Positions 21,417 through 32,392 of a stretch of DNA of 64,000 nt are shown here, piece after piece. The stretch lies in contig NW_027442251.1 in assembly GCF_048569485.1 (NCBI RefSeq), positions 186,001 to 250,000 of the forward strand. Direction: 5' to 3'. The DNA comes from Anomaloglossus baeobatrachus. Lineage: Eukaryota > Chordata > Amphibia > Anura > Aromobatidae. The translations under genes and the position numbers were made by a program. Each line of letters starts with the position of its first letter. Positions within the stretch are counted from its first letter, which is position 1. The notes beneath the pieces were generated by a model that did not search any database, was not told the DNA's origin, and saw only the letters and a program-made list of their open reading frames with translations.

Positions 21417-22820
21417 CCCTTTTCTCCGGGCATTATTTGTCTATAGCATTTTTCACGAACCTGAGGCAACTGAGAACCCTTCAGTGAAGGAATTCCACTA
21501 ACCCTCACAATACCAACCAGGGGCCTCCCTGCAGTAACTCAGGTAGTTGTACCCATTCTCTTTCCGCATTCTATGTGTTCTTCTTCTTTCTTCTTTTTTT
21601 TCTTTTTTCTTCTTTTTATTTCTATCATGTAGTTCAGGGGTTTATAGATATATGTCCTGCATCTCATATTTCCTTTAGTGGTGCTTCTTACCCATTCTCA
21701 TATCATTTACCCTAGTATTTCATGATCCTGAGGCGACTGAGAACCCTTTAATAAAGGAATCCTTTTTCACTTGAATTGTCAAGTGATACTTACCAGTGAC
21801 TATCACGTAATGTTACAGGTAGTTGCATTTTCTTCCTCTTCTTTCTCTCCTTTCTTCTTTGTCACACGGTCCATTGTGTTATAGCCCACGTGTCATGATA
21901 ACACTTGTACCATCTTTTCATTTAGATTCCACCTACAATTATTTACCGATTCCAGTTCTGAAATAGGCTTTCATGATCTACTCACTAGAATTCTCAAGTG
22001 CATAAGGTACTGAGACATATACATGTTCACACCATTATAAAGAACAAAGTATAAACATTGAGGTTTTTCTCACACCCATGTTCCTGTGTTCTTTGATATG
22101 ATATGTGTTCATTTCCTTCACTATATAGGATTGCAAGTTTTCCATTTGTACCTTAATGGCAATGACGCTATACAATTGAACACATATCATCCTGTTATCC
22201 ATATAGGTGTGTATTTACCTGCTTGACTATTTTTGGTTGTTTGATCCAGAATGTTTCTCCAGATAGGTCATGTGGAAATTTTCTTTCCTCAGTACAAATG
22301 TTTTCACTATGGCTTTGGAAAAATTTTTTGTATGTGCATCATGGTCATTTGACCCATTGTACTCTCAAGTAGCAATATATTGTACTGTTATGTTGTACTA
22401 TGTACTAATTACGTGTTTATATGGTTTTGTAACCCTTTATGATCTTAGATAACTTTATCCTTGATAAAGACCTAAAAACAAGGTCGAAACGTTGGATGAA
22501 TTATCCTTTTGCACAAATAAAGAATTTTCAGCATTCCAAGAGTTCTTTTCTTACGTTATTGATCACTATAGTGTGCCAGAGCTATTTCTATTGAATTGAC
22601 TCTTATTTTTTCTGAGCACCTGCTATATACACAGTGAGCCAGACATATTCAAGTTTCATTCAGAAGGCAGAGGGAAGCCTTAGCAGCTGAGCCTATATCT
22701 TGGCTTGTGAGCATTAGAACAGGCCGGCGATTACAGGGTAACATGAAAAATGTCCAGCTTGCATTATGACTAGAACATGACAATATCCTTTTAAGTACTA
22801 ACCTATGATGCGTTCCTAAG
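21417..22820 (+). mobile_element. PLE-A terminal region, copy 2
   Basis: Inverted copy of 15,560-16,985, so here the element reads on the plus strand. About 21,760 marks where palindrome 2 pairing with the right-hand arm begins (partner about 55,190). It is non-coding. Confidence 0.55.
22461..22489 (+). ncRNA. Hammerhead-like ribozyme core, PLE-A copy 2
   Basis: TTGATAA, then GACC...GGTC as stem II, then GAAAC. It is the same degenerate core as 15,908-15,936. Confidence 0.4.
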
Positions 22821-22891
22821 CAGTTGATGTTATATGTTCTACATTTCATTTTCTGCATACTTTACAAGTAGTAGAATTTGCTTTGATATAG

Positions 22892-23167
22892 GCAACTGGA
22901 TTTTCACAATGAAAAGGCAAAGGATAACGCCCGAAAAAGACGCCATACATTATGTCAGTGCCATCACTGACAAACCTGGATTGACCATGAAATACATCAA
23001 TCCCCTTAAAGGTGAGTTAAAACAAGTTTTAACTAAATTGCCTTAATATTGTCATGCATTAGAATGACTGTCTTAGGTAATGATAAATATTTTCTACAGG
23101 AAGAGGAGTGTTTGCTGAAACTGAAATCGAAAAAGGGAGTTTTGTTGCAGAATATCGAGGCGAGCTC
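22892..23167 (+). pseudogene. KMT5A-like SET-domain exon pair, copy 2
   Basis: Exons 22,892-23,011 and 23,100-23,167 on the plus strand, separated by an 88-base intron with GTGAGT and TTTCTACAG sites. An acceptor-like GATATAG precedes exon 1. The first exon encodes MKRQRITPEKDAIHYV and DKPGLTMKYINPLK; the second begins GRGVFAETEIEKGSFV. The spliced phase is consistent. After GEL the reading frame passes directly into Gypsy-2 integrase. About 270 bases upstream (from about 22,620) may be host intron. It is orthologous in arrangement to the three other copies in the window. Confidence 0.7.
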
Positions 23168-24262
23168 ACGTATGCACTTACGATGGTAGACAACTACTCG
23201 AGATTTATGGTTGTGGTACAAGTCAAAGATCTAATGGCCCATACTGCAGCGAAGGTCTTCCAAGCACACTTATGCAGACCTCATGGCTACTCAGAGAGAG
23301 TCCTCACAGATCAAGGCACAGCCTTTGAAGCGGAAATCTTCAAGGACTTCTGCAGCTTTTACCGATGCAGGAAGATGCGCACTACACCCTACCATGCTCA
23401 AACCAATGGTTATCAACCTGCTCAGGACTTTACCCCATATTCCAGATGTGGCCTTACAAGTGATTTATAGAGGGGTAACAATACGTTGGGATCACCGGAT
23501 CTAATCTCCCTTTTTATACACCCTAAAATCTTGTTTGCTTTAGAATAAACAATAACATCATAAAGGTATAGCAGTACCGTTTCAAAGTTTCGGTGTCCCA
23601 AGCAGCATTCCATCAGCCTCTGGAAGGTTCCTGGCAAATTGCACAGCTCGAAGGGCATGCTTTTGAACTCGCAGAGACCCATCGGGGTGGCAAAGGCGGT
23701 CTTCTCCCGGTCTGCCTCAGCAACGGACACTTGCCAATAGCGACTAGTGAGATCAAGGGTAGAAAAATAATTTGCAGTTCTCAATGCAGCTAGCTATTCC
23801 TCAATACAGGGGAGTGGTGCTGTCCTTCTTCTTTAACAGGACCAACGGAGCTGCCCAGAGGCTACAACTGTCACGGATAACCCCAGCCTCCTTCATGTTG
23901 CTCAACATGTCCTTGGTACACTGGTAATGTGCAGGTAGTTTTGGCTTATATCTCTCTTTGATGGGTGGGTGTGCACTTGTGGGGATGTAGTGTTTGACCC
24001 CTTTTATTCTTCAAAAGTCTAGCGGATGTTTGCTGAAGACTTGCTCGTATTCTTGCACTAGCCTGTAGACCCCCTTCTTGTGATGTGAAGGTGTGGAGTC
24101 AGTGCCTACGTGTAATTCCTTACACCACTCCTATGGCTGACTTGGTGAGCTGTCACTGAATGGGTGGGCTGAAGCAATGGTGGATGCTGCTGTTTGGATA
24201 GCATGTGTATCTACTGAGAACAGCTTATCAATGGTGGCAAATCGGAGCAGCTTAATTTCTTG
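23168..24262. mobile_element. Ty3/Gypsy-2 and LINE fossil cluster, copy 2
   Basis: Inverted copy of 14,140-15,229. Plus strand 23,168-23,431 is integrase core, minus strand 23,432-23,543 is LINE scrap, and minus strand 23,544-24,262 is the RT region. Broken, with several breaks. Confidence 0.75.
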
Positions 24263-24399
24263 CTCTCCGCAGTTCAACACTCTCATGGGCACTCTTCCCT
24301 TCCATATTAATGAATAAAACTATGATGTAAATAGCATATAGATACCCCACAAATGTAGATAAAAGTAGGTTATGGGAAAAGGGGGAAGAGAGAAACAGG

Positions 24400-24740
24400 A
24401 AAATAGTGGAATAAAGTATACCTTCCAGGTGGGAGAGGAAATGGCAGCACAGCCAGTGGAGGTGAAGCAAGGGGAGCCTGCAACTAAAGAGTTGAGAGCG
24501 TTATCACATGGTGACTGAGCCTGATTGTAACGGGAGCATAGAGGTGCCGATCCTGTCTTACCTGCGTTGGTGTAGAAGTGGGTGTCCTGTGGTGGAGTCA
24601 GCTATGTGCAGTGGTGGCCGTGGGTTCTTTTATGTGCGACCGTAGTAATAGCTGCGCCCACTTCCTGTATGGGAGTGGAATGCAGTGAGGGTAATGGAAC
24701 GCACGCCTGCGCATTTGTGTTTAACGTCGCGCATGTGCAG
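24400..24740 (-). promoter_or_regulatory. Divergent TATA promoter with first exon and intron, copy 2
   Basis: Inverted copy of 13,690-14,000: TATA-like element at 24,627-24,634, donor near 24,561 and acceptor near 24,478, all on the minus strand. Confidence 0.45.
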
Positions 24741-25174
24741 AACGGAGAAAAGGCTGCGCTCACTTCCTAATGAAAGGGAGTGAGACGCATCTGGGAAGGG
24801 AAGGGAAAAGATTAGGGTTTGGGGATGATGAAAGGGCTTTCTACGGACAAGGATGGCAAAGGGTGGCAGTGACGGAAAGTCAGGCAGCCTGTCCTGTCCT
24901 GTCCTGTCCGTCCGTCTTTTTGTATCATGAATTGGAAAGACTGCAAGGGGGAGGGGAGGTGCTTGTGTCCAAAAGGAGGAGTTATTCAGATTCATTGCAG
25001 TGGGCGGCGGCTGCAAAAAGCACCATTCTTCTTGTTTTTGCTCTGCAAAACAGCCTTTTCAAGGGTTGGCTTGGGTGACAAAATGTCTTCTGTAGGCGTG
25101 GGTTTGTCTCCCTCTCCCTAAGATGTGTCCGGTATAGGCCAGGGTGCCACTCAAGGCCGTAACCAATTCGGGTT

Positions 25175-25549
25175 ATAGCTTCTCGGCCTTTTGGCTAAGA
25201 TCAAGTGTAGTTTCGGAGGACGCTACCTTGGTCGGTACTGGAAGGTGCCTGGGATTGCACGTCTGCCGGCCTTGAGGAAGTGTGTGCGCCTTCTGGTGAC
25301 ACATAGCCCTCTTGTGCCTGGACGGTTCCCAGGCAACGGGAGGCGATCACCTTTGTTATTTTGAAGTCCTACTGATAAACAGAAAAAAAAAAAAATTAAA
25401 TCTGTTCTTATCAGTTTAATATCTGATACGTCCCCTCTCTGGGGACCATATATTAAATGGATTTTTAGAACAAGGAGATGGAAAAAATCTTGCTCTGTCC
25501 ACTCCACGCATTGACCTGGTATTGCAGTACCTCCAGGACCGGTGCACCC
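25175..25549 (+). pseudogene. U2 snRNA gene split by a 188-bp insert, copy 2
   Basis: Plus-strand mirror of copy 1: U2 5' part from 25,175, a 188-bp insert after GTGTAGT (about 25,212-25,399), and the remaining U2 to 25,549. The 3' box GTTTCCAAAAGCAGA lies at 25,562-25,576 and a PSE-like TCTCCCTAAGA at 25,113-25,123. The insert's 3' part, ACTGATAAACAGA plus poly-A, is nearly the reverse complement of the U2 bases that follow it (TCTGTTCTTATCAGT), so insert and U2 could form a hairpin. Confidence 0.85.
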
Positions 25550-25561
25550 CTTCTTAACCCA

Positions 25562-25576
25562 GTTTCCAAAAGCAGA
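25562..25576 (+). promoter_or_regulatory. snRNA 3' box downstream of U2 copy 2
   Basis: GTTTCCAAAAGCAGA, an exact fit to the vertebrate snRNA 3' box consensus, about 12 bases after the U2 end. Confidence 0.75.
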
Positions 25577-25849
25577 ACTCAATTCACCTGATTCAAATGA
25601 GCCCCATTAGTGAATTGAAAGAAAGCAAAAACTTTATATGCACCTCAATTTGGCCAATTCACTTTTCACACTTTCACCCTTTTTTTTATCTTTCACACCT
25701 TTTACTTGCTTTATTGATGCAAAAAGCTGTGCCAAATAGCAAACTCATCTCCACTCAACTTGACCAACTCTGCTATGTCCCGTGCAGTATCTTATTCTCA
25801 GTCTTATCTAGATCATTTGCAATTGAATAGAATAGATCCCTTTTGGCTG

Positions 25850-26216
25850 CTTATGACTGTGTAAAATATGTAGTTTTACTGGGCTGGGATGAGAGAATCC
25901 ATTGAAGCATGGTGTAGGGATTGTGGTTCCTGTGTGCTAAGAAGAGAGGCTGGCACCAGCCAGAAAGCCCCATTGCAGCCAATAATCACTTAATAACTTT
26001 TTCAACTTGTCATCATATGGGAGGCCTTCCATTCCTTGTAGTAGTCTAGTTGCCCACCTTTGAACTGACTCTAACTTCTGAATGTCCTTTTTAAAATGTG
26101 GAGCCCAAAACTGGTTCCCATATTCCAGATGTAGCCTTACAAGTGATTTATAGAGGTGTAACAATACGTTGGGATCACGGGATCTAATCTCCCTTTTTAT
26201 ACACCCTAAAATCTTG
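25850..26216. mobile_element. Gypsy-2 integrase scrap joined to inverted LINE scrap
   Basis: Plus strand 25,850-25,990 carries the YWAGMRES integrase-finger segment. Minus strand 25,990-26,216 carries the LINE RT scrap (LYKSLVRLHLEYGNQFW). It marks the end of palindrome 1 and continues palindrome 2 (partner 50,718-51,084). Confidence 0.7.
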
Positions 26217-26648
26217 TCCCAAGCAGCATTCCATCAGCCTCTGGAAGGTTCCTGGCGCATTGCACAGCTCGAAGGGCATGCTTTTGAACTCGCAGAGACC
26301 CATAGGGGTGGCGAAGGCGGTCTTCTCCCGGTCTGCCTCAGCAACGGACACTTGCCAATAGTGACTAGTGAGATCAAGGGTAGAAAAATAATTTGCAGTT
26401 CTCAATGCAGCTAGCAATTCCTCAATACGGGGAGTGGTGCCGTCCTTCTTTTTTAACAGGATCAACAGAGCTGCCCAAAGGCTACAACTGTCACGGATAA
26501 CCCCAGCCGCCTTCATGTTGCTCAACATGTCCTTGGTACACTGGCAATGTGAAGGTGGTATTGGCTTATAGCTCTCTTTGATGGGTGGGTGTGCACCTGT
26601 GGGGATGTGGTGTTGGACCCCTTTTATTCCCCCAAAATCTAGCGGGCT
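26212..26648 (-). mobile_element. Ty3/Gypsy-2 fossil, RT region, within LTR-like sequence
   Basis: The minus strand encodes IKGVQHHIPTGAHPPIKE, TANYFSTLDLTS and FATPMGLCEFKSMPF blocks. Broken. The partner copy is 50,286-50,722. Confidence 0.75.
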
Positions 26649-27279
26649 TCCCACCGGTAACCCGCTCCCCAGCTTGGATGGATGCTGAGGGAGCCCCTTT
26701 TGCCCGCAGGCTCTGGCCCTGGGAACTGTAGCCTTGGCGGTGACTGTGCTTCCCTCTACGGTGTGAGCTGTTGCCTTCAATCGGGTCTTGACTGCTGGGA
26801 AACCCTGGAGGTTCCTGTCGCTAACGGATTTGACCGGTTTTACGGCGACTCCTAGCCTGGTCGGGGTCCGTAGGCCCTGCCGGATGGTGCTGGCTTCTCT
26901 TCACTCCCCGATCTGGTACCGGCGGGCCACCGCCCATCCCCGGTCCGTACGGTTCACTCCAATCAGCCTCTCCTGCAGAAGGTCACCACCGTCTGCCAAC
27001 CTTGCTGAGTGCCCGGGCCACACACCCGGACACGGTCAGTCTCCTCTCCTCTTCACTTCTCTAACTCCAAAACTGATCTCTAATCTGACTCCTTTTCCCG
27101 CCTCCAGGACTGTGAACTCCTCGGTGGGTGGGATCAACCGCCTGGCCCACCCCCTGGTGTGGACATCAGCCCCTGGAGGAAGGCAACTAGGATTTGTGTT
27201 TAGCTTCGGTGTGCCTAGCCGGAGTGTAGAGTGTGTTGGTGTAGTACCTGTGACGACCTGGCTTGTCCAGGGCGCCACA
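26646..27279 (-). mobile_element. LTR-like sequence, inverted copy
   Basis: Inverted copy of 49,655-50,288. The minus strand starts TGTGGCGCCCTGG after a purine-rich tract. The inner end is not defined. Confidence 0.5.
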
Positions 27280-27630
27280 TTCCCCTATAGCAAAATGCAG
27301 ACCGTCCGCGGGCTGCCCGTCCATCACCGGTTTTATTTTCACAACTGAAAAAGAATAAAACGGTAAAACATGTAAAAGCATCATAAACATTTTACAACGG
27401 TACAGCTTCCGCTCTTCTCCCACCCAAACAACCTGGCCCTGATGCTGCCCCTAAGAAGCGGGCAGCACCCCTTGACCCCAGTCCAGCACCAAGTTGCCCG
27501 AGCGGGTTCTGTCTCTTTCAGGGGGCCCACGTCCAAGGGGACCCCTGAACCCCCGGAGGATCGCCACCGGTTACGGTAGTGGCGGGCCTAGGCCATCCCT
27601 TTCCTCCAGGCCCATCCTCCCAAATCAGCC
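27280..27630 (-). other. Non-coding 3' region of the Gypsy-1 element
   Basis: Matches 49,300-49,654 in inverted orientation. GC-rich with a GGAGAGGCTGATTTGGGAGG-type stretch. No gene is seen. Confidence 0.6.
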
Positions 27631-29863
27631 TCTCCTGGTCGGTAAGCACCCTCTCCGGGTACCAATGCGGTCAACAGAAATAAGCCTGGAAAGCCTTAGC
27701 AGCGGTGCGGCCGGTTAAGTCCTTAACTGGGACAACCACCAGGAACCTCGAGTAGTGGTCTACGATGGTCAGAGCGTAGGTGTACCCACTTCGGCTGGGG
27801 GTGAGCTTTACATGGTCAAGGGCAACCAGCTCCAGCGGTTGGTGTGTAATGATCGGGTGTAGGGGTGCCTTCTGGCTGGCCTCGTCCTTCCTTCTCAATG
27901 CGCAAGGGCCACATTCTCGGCACCAGGCCTCCACAGATTCCCGCATTCCACTCCAATAGAACCGCTCTCTTAACAACATCTCTAGCTTCTTCCACCCGAA
28001 GTGCACTGCACCATCATGGTATGCTTGCAGGACGGTGGGCACGTTAGCCTGGGGAATCACCAGCTGGCGGATCTTCTCGTGAGTCTTTGGATTAATCAGC
28101 TCGCGATACAACTTCCCCTGGTGTAGGTATAGCCGGGTCCGTTCTTGCCACAGATGTTGGGCTTCGGCAGGGGCAGCAGGGTCTATCCCAGCAGAACCCT
28201 GTTCCACTAGAGTCTTGACCAGGCGGACAGCAGGTGCCTGGTCCTGAGCTTCCTGCCAGTCCTGTCGGGGCAGCGGATCCAGGTTCACCCGTTGTTGGTA
28301 GACGTGCACCTTCTCAGTGAATGGCCGGTGAAATGCAGGCAACTCGATCTCTTCGAGGTCATCATCCTCTGGCCCCTCTTCCGACAGGTGGGGCATCCGG
28401 GAGAGTGCATTGGCATTGACGTTGGTACGGCCGGCCCGGTACTTGATGGTGAAATCGTAGTTGGCTAACCTGGTCACCCACCGCTGCTCCAACGCGCCCA
28501 GCTTGGCCATATCTAGATGGGTCAGCAGGTTATTGTCTGTGTACGCGGTGAATTTGGCTGCTGCCAGGTAATGGCGGAACCGCTCGGTGATAGCCCACAC
28601 CAGTGCCAAGAGCTCAAGCTTGAAGGAGATGTAGTTCTCAGGGTTCCTCTCAGTCGGTCGGAGTTTTCGGCTAGCATAAGCTATTACCTTTTCCCTTCTG
28701 TCTTGGACCTGGGATAGAACAGCCCCCAAGCCCACATTGCTGGCGTCGGTGTAGAGGATGAATGGGCGGCTGTAGTCAGGGTACGCTAGGATTTCCTCTC
28801 CGGTCAGGGCTGTTCTCAGCTGGCGGAAGGATTCCTCATGCTTTTCTTCCCACACCAATGGGGCTACTAGGGATCTACCACCCTTGGTCTGTCCTACGAG
28901 GAGGTCTTGCATGGGGGCAGCCATCTTTGTGTACCCCTTAATGAAGCGACAGTAATATCCCACCAGGCCCAGAAACTGCCTCACTTCCCTCACTGTGGTC
29001 GGTCTCGGCCAGTCTTGGATGGCGGTGATCTTCTCGGGGTTGGGGGCGACACCTTCCGCACCAACCACATGTCCTAGGTACTGCACTCTGGGTTTCAGCA
29101 GATGACACTTTGAGGGCTTCAACTTCATCCCATACTTGGCAAGGGACGCGAACACCTCGGCTAGGTGCTCCAGGTGGGCTTCATACGTCTGTGAGTACAC
29201 AATCACATCATCCAAGTACAGCAAAACGGTCCCATAGGCAGTCTTCTCTCGGTCTTCCGGTGCCACGGCCACCTGCCAGTACCCGCTGGTGAGGTCAAGG
29301 GTGGAGAAGTAGTTAGCGGTTCTCAGCGAGGCCAGGGACTCTTTGATGCGGGGCAGAGGGTAAGCATCCTTATGCGTTATCTGGTTAATCTTCCGGTAAT
29401 CCACACACATCCGCATGGTGCCATCCTTCTTCTTAACCAGCACCAACGGAGCGGCCCAGGGACTACAGCTGTCCCTAATAACCCCTGCCTCCTTCATGTT
29501 CCTCAATATGTCTTTGGCGCATTGGTAGTGCGCAGGGGGAATAGGCCTGTATCTCTCTTTAATAGGGGAGTGTGTACCGGTAGGGATGTGGTGTTGAACC
29601 CCTTTAATCTGCCCAAAATCTAGAGGGTGCTTGCTAAAAACCCGCTCATACTCCTGTACCACCCGGTATACCCCTTCCTTGTGGTGTATGGGGGTATCAT
29701 CAGTGCCGACATGTAGCTCTCGATACCACTCGCCTAACTCCCCCAGGGATGAGTGGGAACCGGCAGCAGGCGGTGTGACCGGGGGAACGGCTTCATGGAT
29801 CGTGTGGGGATCTAGAGTGAGCAATTTGGCAAGGGTAGCGTACCGGGTGGTGCATGAATGCAC
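27631..29863 (-). mobile_element. Ty3/Gypsy fossil, copy G1b (pol)
   Basis: Parts in minus-strand order: region before RT, RT, RNase H with YTDASNVGLGAVLSQ and YTDNNLL blocks, integrase HHCC finger (CRECGPC) and the beginning of the integrase core (TYALTIVDHYSRF). A long stretch is open, but the element has no gag and is broken, with at least two breaks. It mirrors G1c (45,817-49,044) with nearly identical sequence, so it shares its recent duplication age. Confidence 0.85.
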
Positions 29864-30377
29864 ACATATTGGTTTTATAATCTTATTGTATTACTTTATA
29901 TTCTTATTTCACTTGTGCATATCTCCACCATAATCCTGGCTAAGAAATATAGCTTTTTTTGGGGTACACAGGTAGTAAGGTCTTCTTTCTATTTCTTTAG
30001 GGGTGATATAGCCTGGTGGAACTCTAGACCTCTAACATTATATATGCACCCTTTTTCTTTATGGTTCTTGGACACCTTATAACATTCTTCCATACATATA
30101 TATCTTTCTCATAAATTATAAATAATTAGGCATTTTTATATATTTTATTTACATTTTCATAAATAACTTTTTACAAAGCATGGGGGACATTCTCACATAC
30201 ATATAATTTTCATGTACGCATTCTGAAAATTTACGCATAAACCGTACACACTCCTTTTTGTAACAATTTCTATAACTCATTCGCTGAACTCTCATCCCGG
30301 ATATTCATTCTTACACCGAATTTCCTGTTATAACACAACATTCATGATTTTTATTCAATTTATTTTTATTTTTTAGG
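29864..30377. other. AT-rich hAT flank, inverted copy
   Basis: Inverted copy of 45,303-45,816; no gene is seen. Confidence 0.6.
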
Positions 30378-30385
30378 TTTATTAG
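30378..30385 (-). repeat. Target-site duplication of hAT copy H2
   Basis: TTTATTAG, the reverse complement of the CTAATAAA duplication at 37,903-37,910 and 45,295-45,302. Confidence 0.85.
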
Positions 30386-30862
30386 TAGTGATGAGCGAGT
30401 ACTAAAAAGCTCGGGTGCTCGAAGCTTGGGCCGAGCCTCCCAAGATACTCGTGTACTCGGCCCGAGCACCGAGCCCAATGTTATCCTATGGGAGACCCGA
30501 GTATTTTTGTGAAATGACCACTGGCAGCATGTAGAAACCCTAAAAATGGCACAAAAGTCTCCGAAGAGTGCTCAAATGACATGGCAACAGCATGGGGAAG
30601 ACCCCTTGAAGCATTTATCACTCAAAAGTCACAGCTTTGAATAATTTTGTCCGCGTTTTACGCCATTTTTACGGACTCACCAGAAAACCTTCCAAAATGA
30701 CACCAAAATGATTTTTCATAGCGGAAATGTTAAGGGCACATACCCAATAGTGAGATAGAGCTAATGTATGTTACTTTTTGAGATCAATACATGAAAGATT
30801 TTACGTAAAACATTGTGTGGCACTCCGATGTCCCTGAGAAGAGACGTACATAAAGGCCTCTG

Positions 30863-32161
30863 AGTCTAATGTGCCCATTTTGAGGAACTGAGTCTTTGTA
30901 GTATTTTCCTTTGCCAGGGCAGTCCAAAATTGTGAGGTTCACCAATGCCCCTGCATACAGACGTGCATGATGGCCTGTAAACCTGAAGTGCCCATTGTAA
31001 GGAAGTGGGTCTATTGTAGTATAGCCCTTAGGCAGGGCAGCCAAAAATTGGGAGGCTCCACGTTGTCCCTGGATAGAGACGTGCATGAGGGCCTCAAAAC
31101 ATTAAGTGTCCAGTGTCAGGAAGTGGGTGTATTATAATATAGCCCTTAGGCAGGGCAGCCAAAAATTGGGAGGCTCCACGTTGTCCCTGGATAGAGACGT
31201 GCATGAGGGCCTGTAAACCTGAAGTGCCCATTGGAAGGAAGTGGGTCTTTTGTAGTATAGCCCTTTGGCAGGGCAGCCAAAAATTGGGAGGCTCCACGTT
31301 GTCCCTGGATAGAGACGTGCATGAGGGCCTGTAAACCTGAAGTGCCCATTGGAAGGAAGTGGGTCTTTTGTAGTATAGCCCTTTGGCAGGGCAGCCAAAA
31401 ATTGGGAGGCTCCACGTTGTCCCTGGATAGAGACATGCATGAGGGCCTCAAAACATTAAGTGTCCATTGTCAGGAAGTGGGTGTATTATAGTATAGCCCT
31501 TAGGCAGGGCAGCCAAAAATTGGGAGGCTCCACGTTGTCCCTGGATAGAGACGTGCATGAGGGCCTGTAAACCTGAAGTGCCCATTGGAAGGAAGTGGGT
31601 CTTTTGTAGTATAGCCCTTTGGCAGGGCAGCCAAAAATTGGGAGGCTCCACGTTGTCCCTGGATAGAGACGTGCATGAGGGCCTCAAAACATTAAGTGTC
31701 CATTGTCAGGAAGTGGGTGTATTATAGTATAGCCCTTTGGCAGGGCAGCCAAAAATTGGGAGGCTCCACGTTGTCCCTGGATAGAGACGTGCATGAGGGC
31801 CTCAAAACATTAAGTGTCCATTGTCAGGAAGTGGGTGTATTATAGTATAGCCCTTAGGCAGGGCAGCCAAAAATTGGGAGGCTCCACGTTGTCCCTGGAT
31901 AGAGACGTGCATGAGGGCCTCAAAACATTAAGTGTCCATTGTCAGGAAGTGGGTCTTTTGTAGTATAGCCCTTTGGCAGGGCAGCCAAAAATTGGGAGGC
32001 TCCACGTTGTCCCTGGATAGAGACGTGCATGAGGGCCTCAAAACATTAAGTGTCCATTGTCAGGAAGTGGGTGTATTATAGTATAGCCCTTTGGCAGGGC
32101 AGCCAAAAATTGGGAGGCTCCACGTTGTCCCTGCATAGAGACGTGCATGAGGGCCTCAAAA
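30863..32161 (-). repeat. 118-bp tandem repeat, 11 units (H2)
   Basis: Same array as at 43,283-44,817 but two units (236 bp) shorter. This is why mirror positions sum to 75,444 on one side of it and 75,680 on the other. Confidence 0.9.
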
Positions 32162-32392
32162 CATTGTTCCCATTGCAAAGGAGCGGGTCTCCTGTCGTTG
32201 TAATGTCCATTCTGCAAAGAATGGGCGAAAAAATTTACCACTGGGGGTATACCTGAAACAAAGGCCTAACTCTTGTAACGGTCATCATGGTGGCGCATGA
32301 GGAGAAGGAGGAGCAGTCCAGCGATTATCCAAAGTCCAGAAGTGTGTACCCATGGGTGACTGGAGGTACATGGCAAATTCCCGTTACAAACT

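Larger units (their letters stand above)
12580..25850. repeat. Palindrome 1 (arms about 12,580-18,345 and 20,065-25,850)
   Basis: Mirror positions sum to about 38,400-38,430 along the whole arm: U2 start 13,249 with 25,175, SET exons 15,386-15,505 with 22,892-23,011, and MITE 17,340-17,917 with 20,480-21,057. Arms of about 5.8 kb flank a spacer of about 1.7 kb that contains a PLE insertion. Arms differ by scattered substitutions and small length changes. The right arm is itself the outer part of the left arm of palindrome 2. Confidence 0.9.

Noticed and set aside
25175-25549. A functional U2 gene
   Set aside because: The 188-bp insert separates the 5' domain from the Sm site and 3' stems; normal U2 could come only if the insert were removed, for which there is no clear evidence.
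27494-27718. Reading frames antisense to Gypsy pol as host genes
   Set aside because: They are shadow frames of the pol region with no domain or conserved start.
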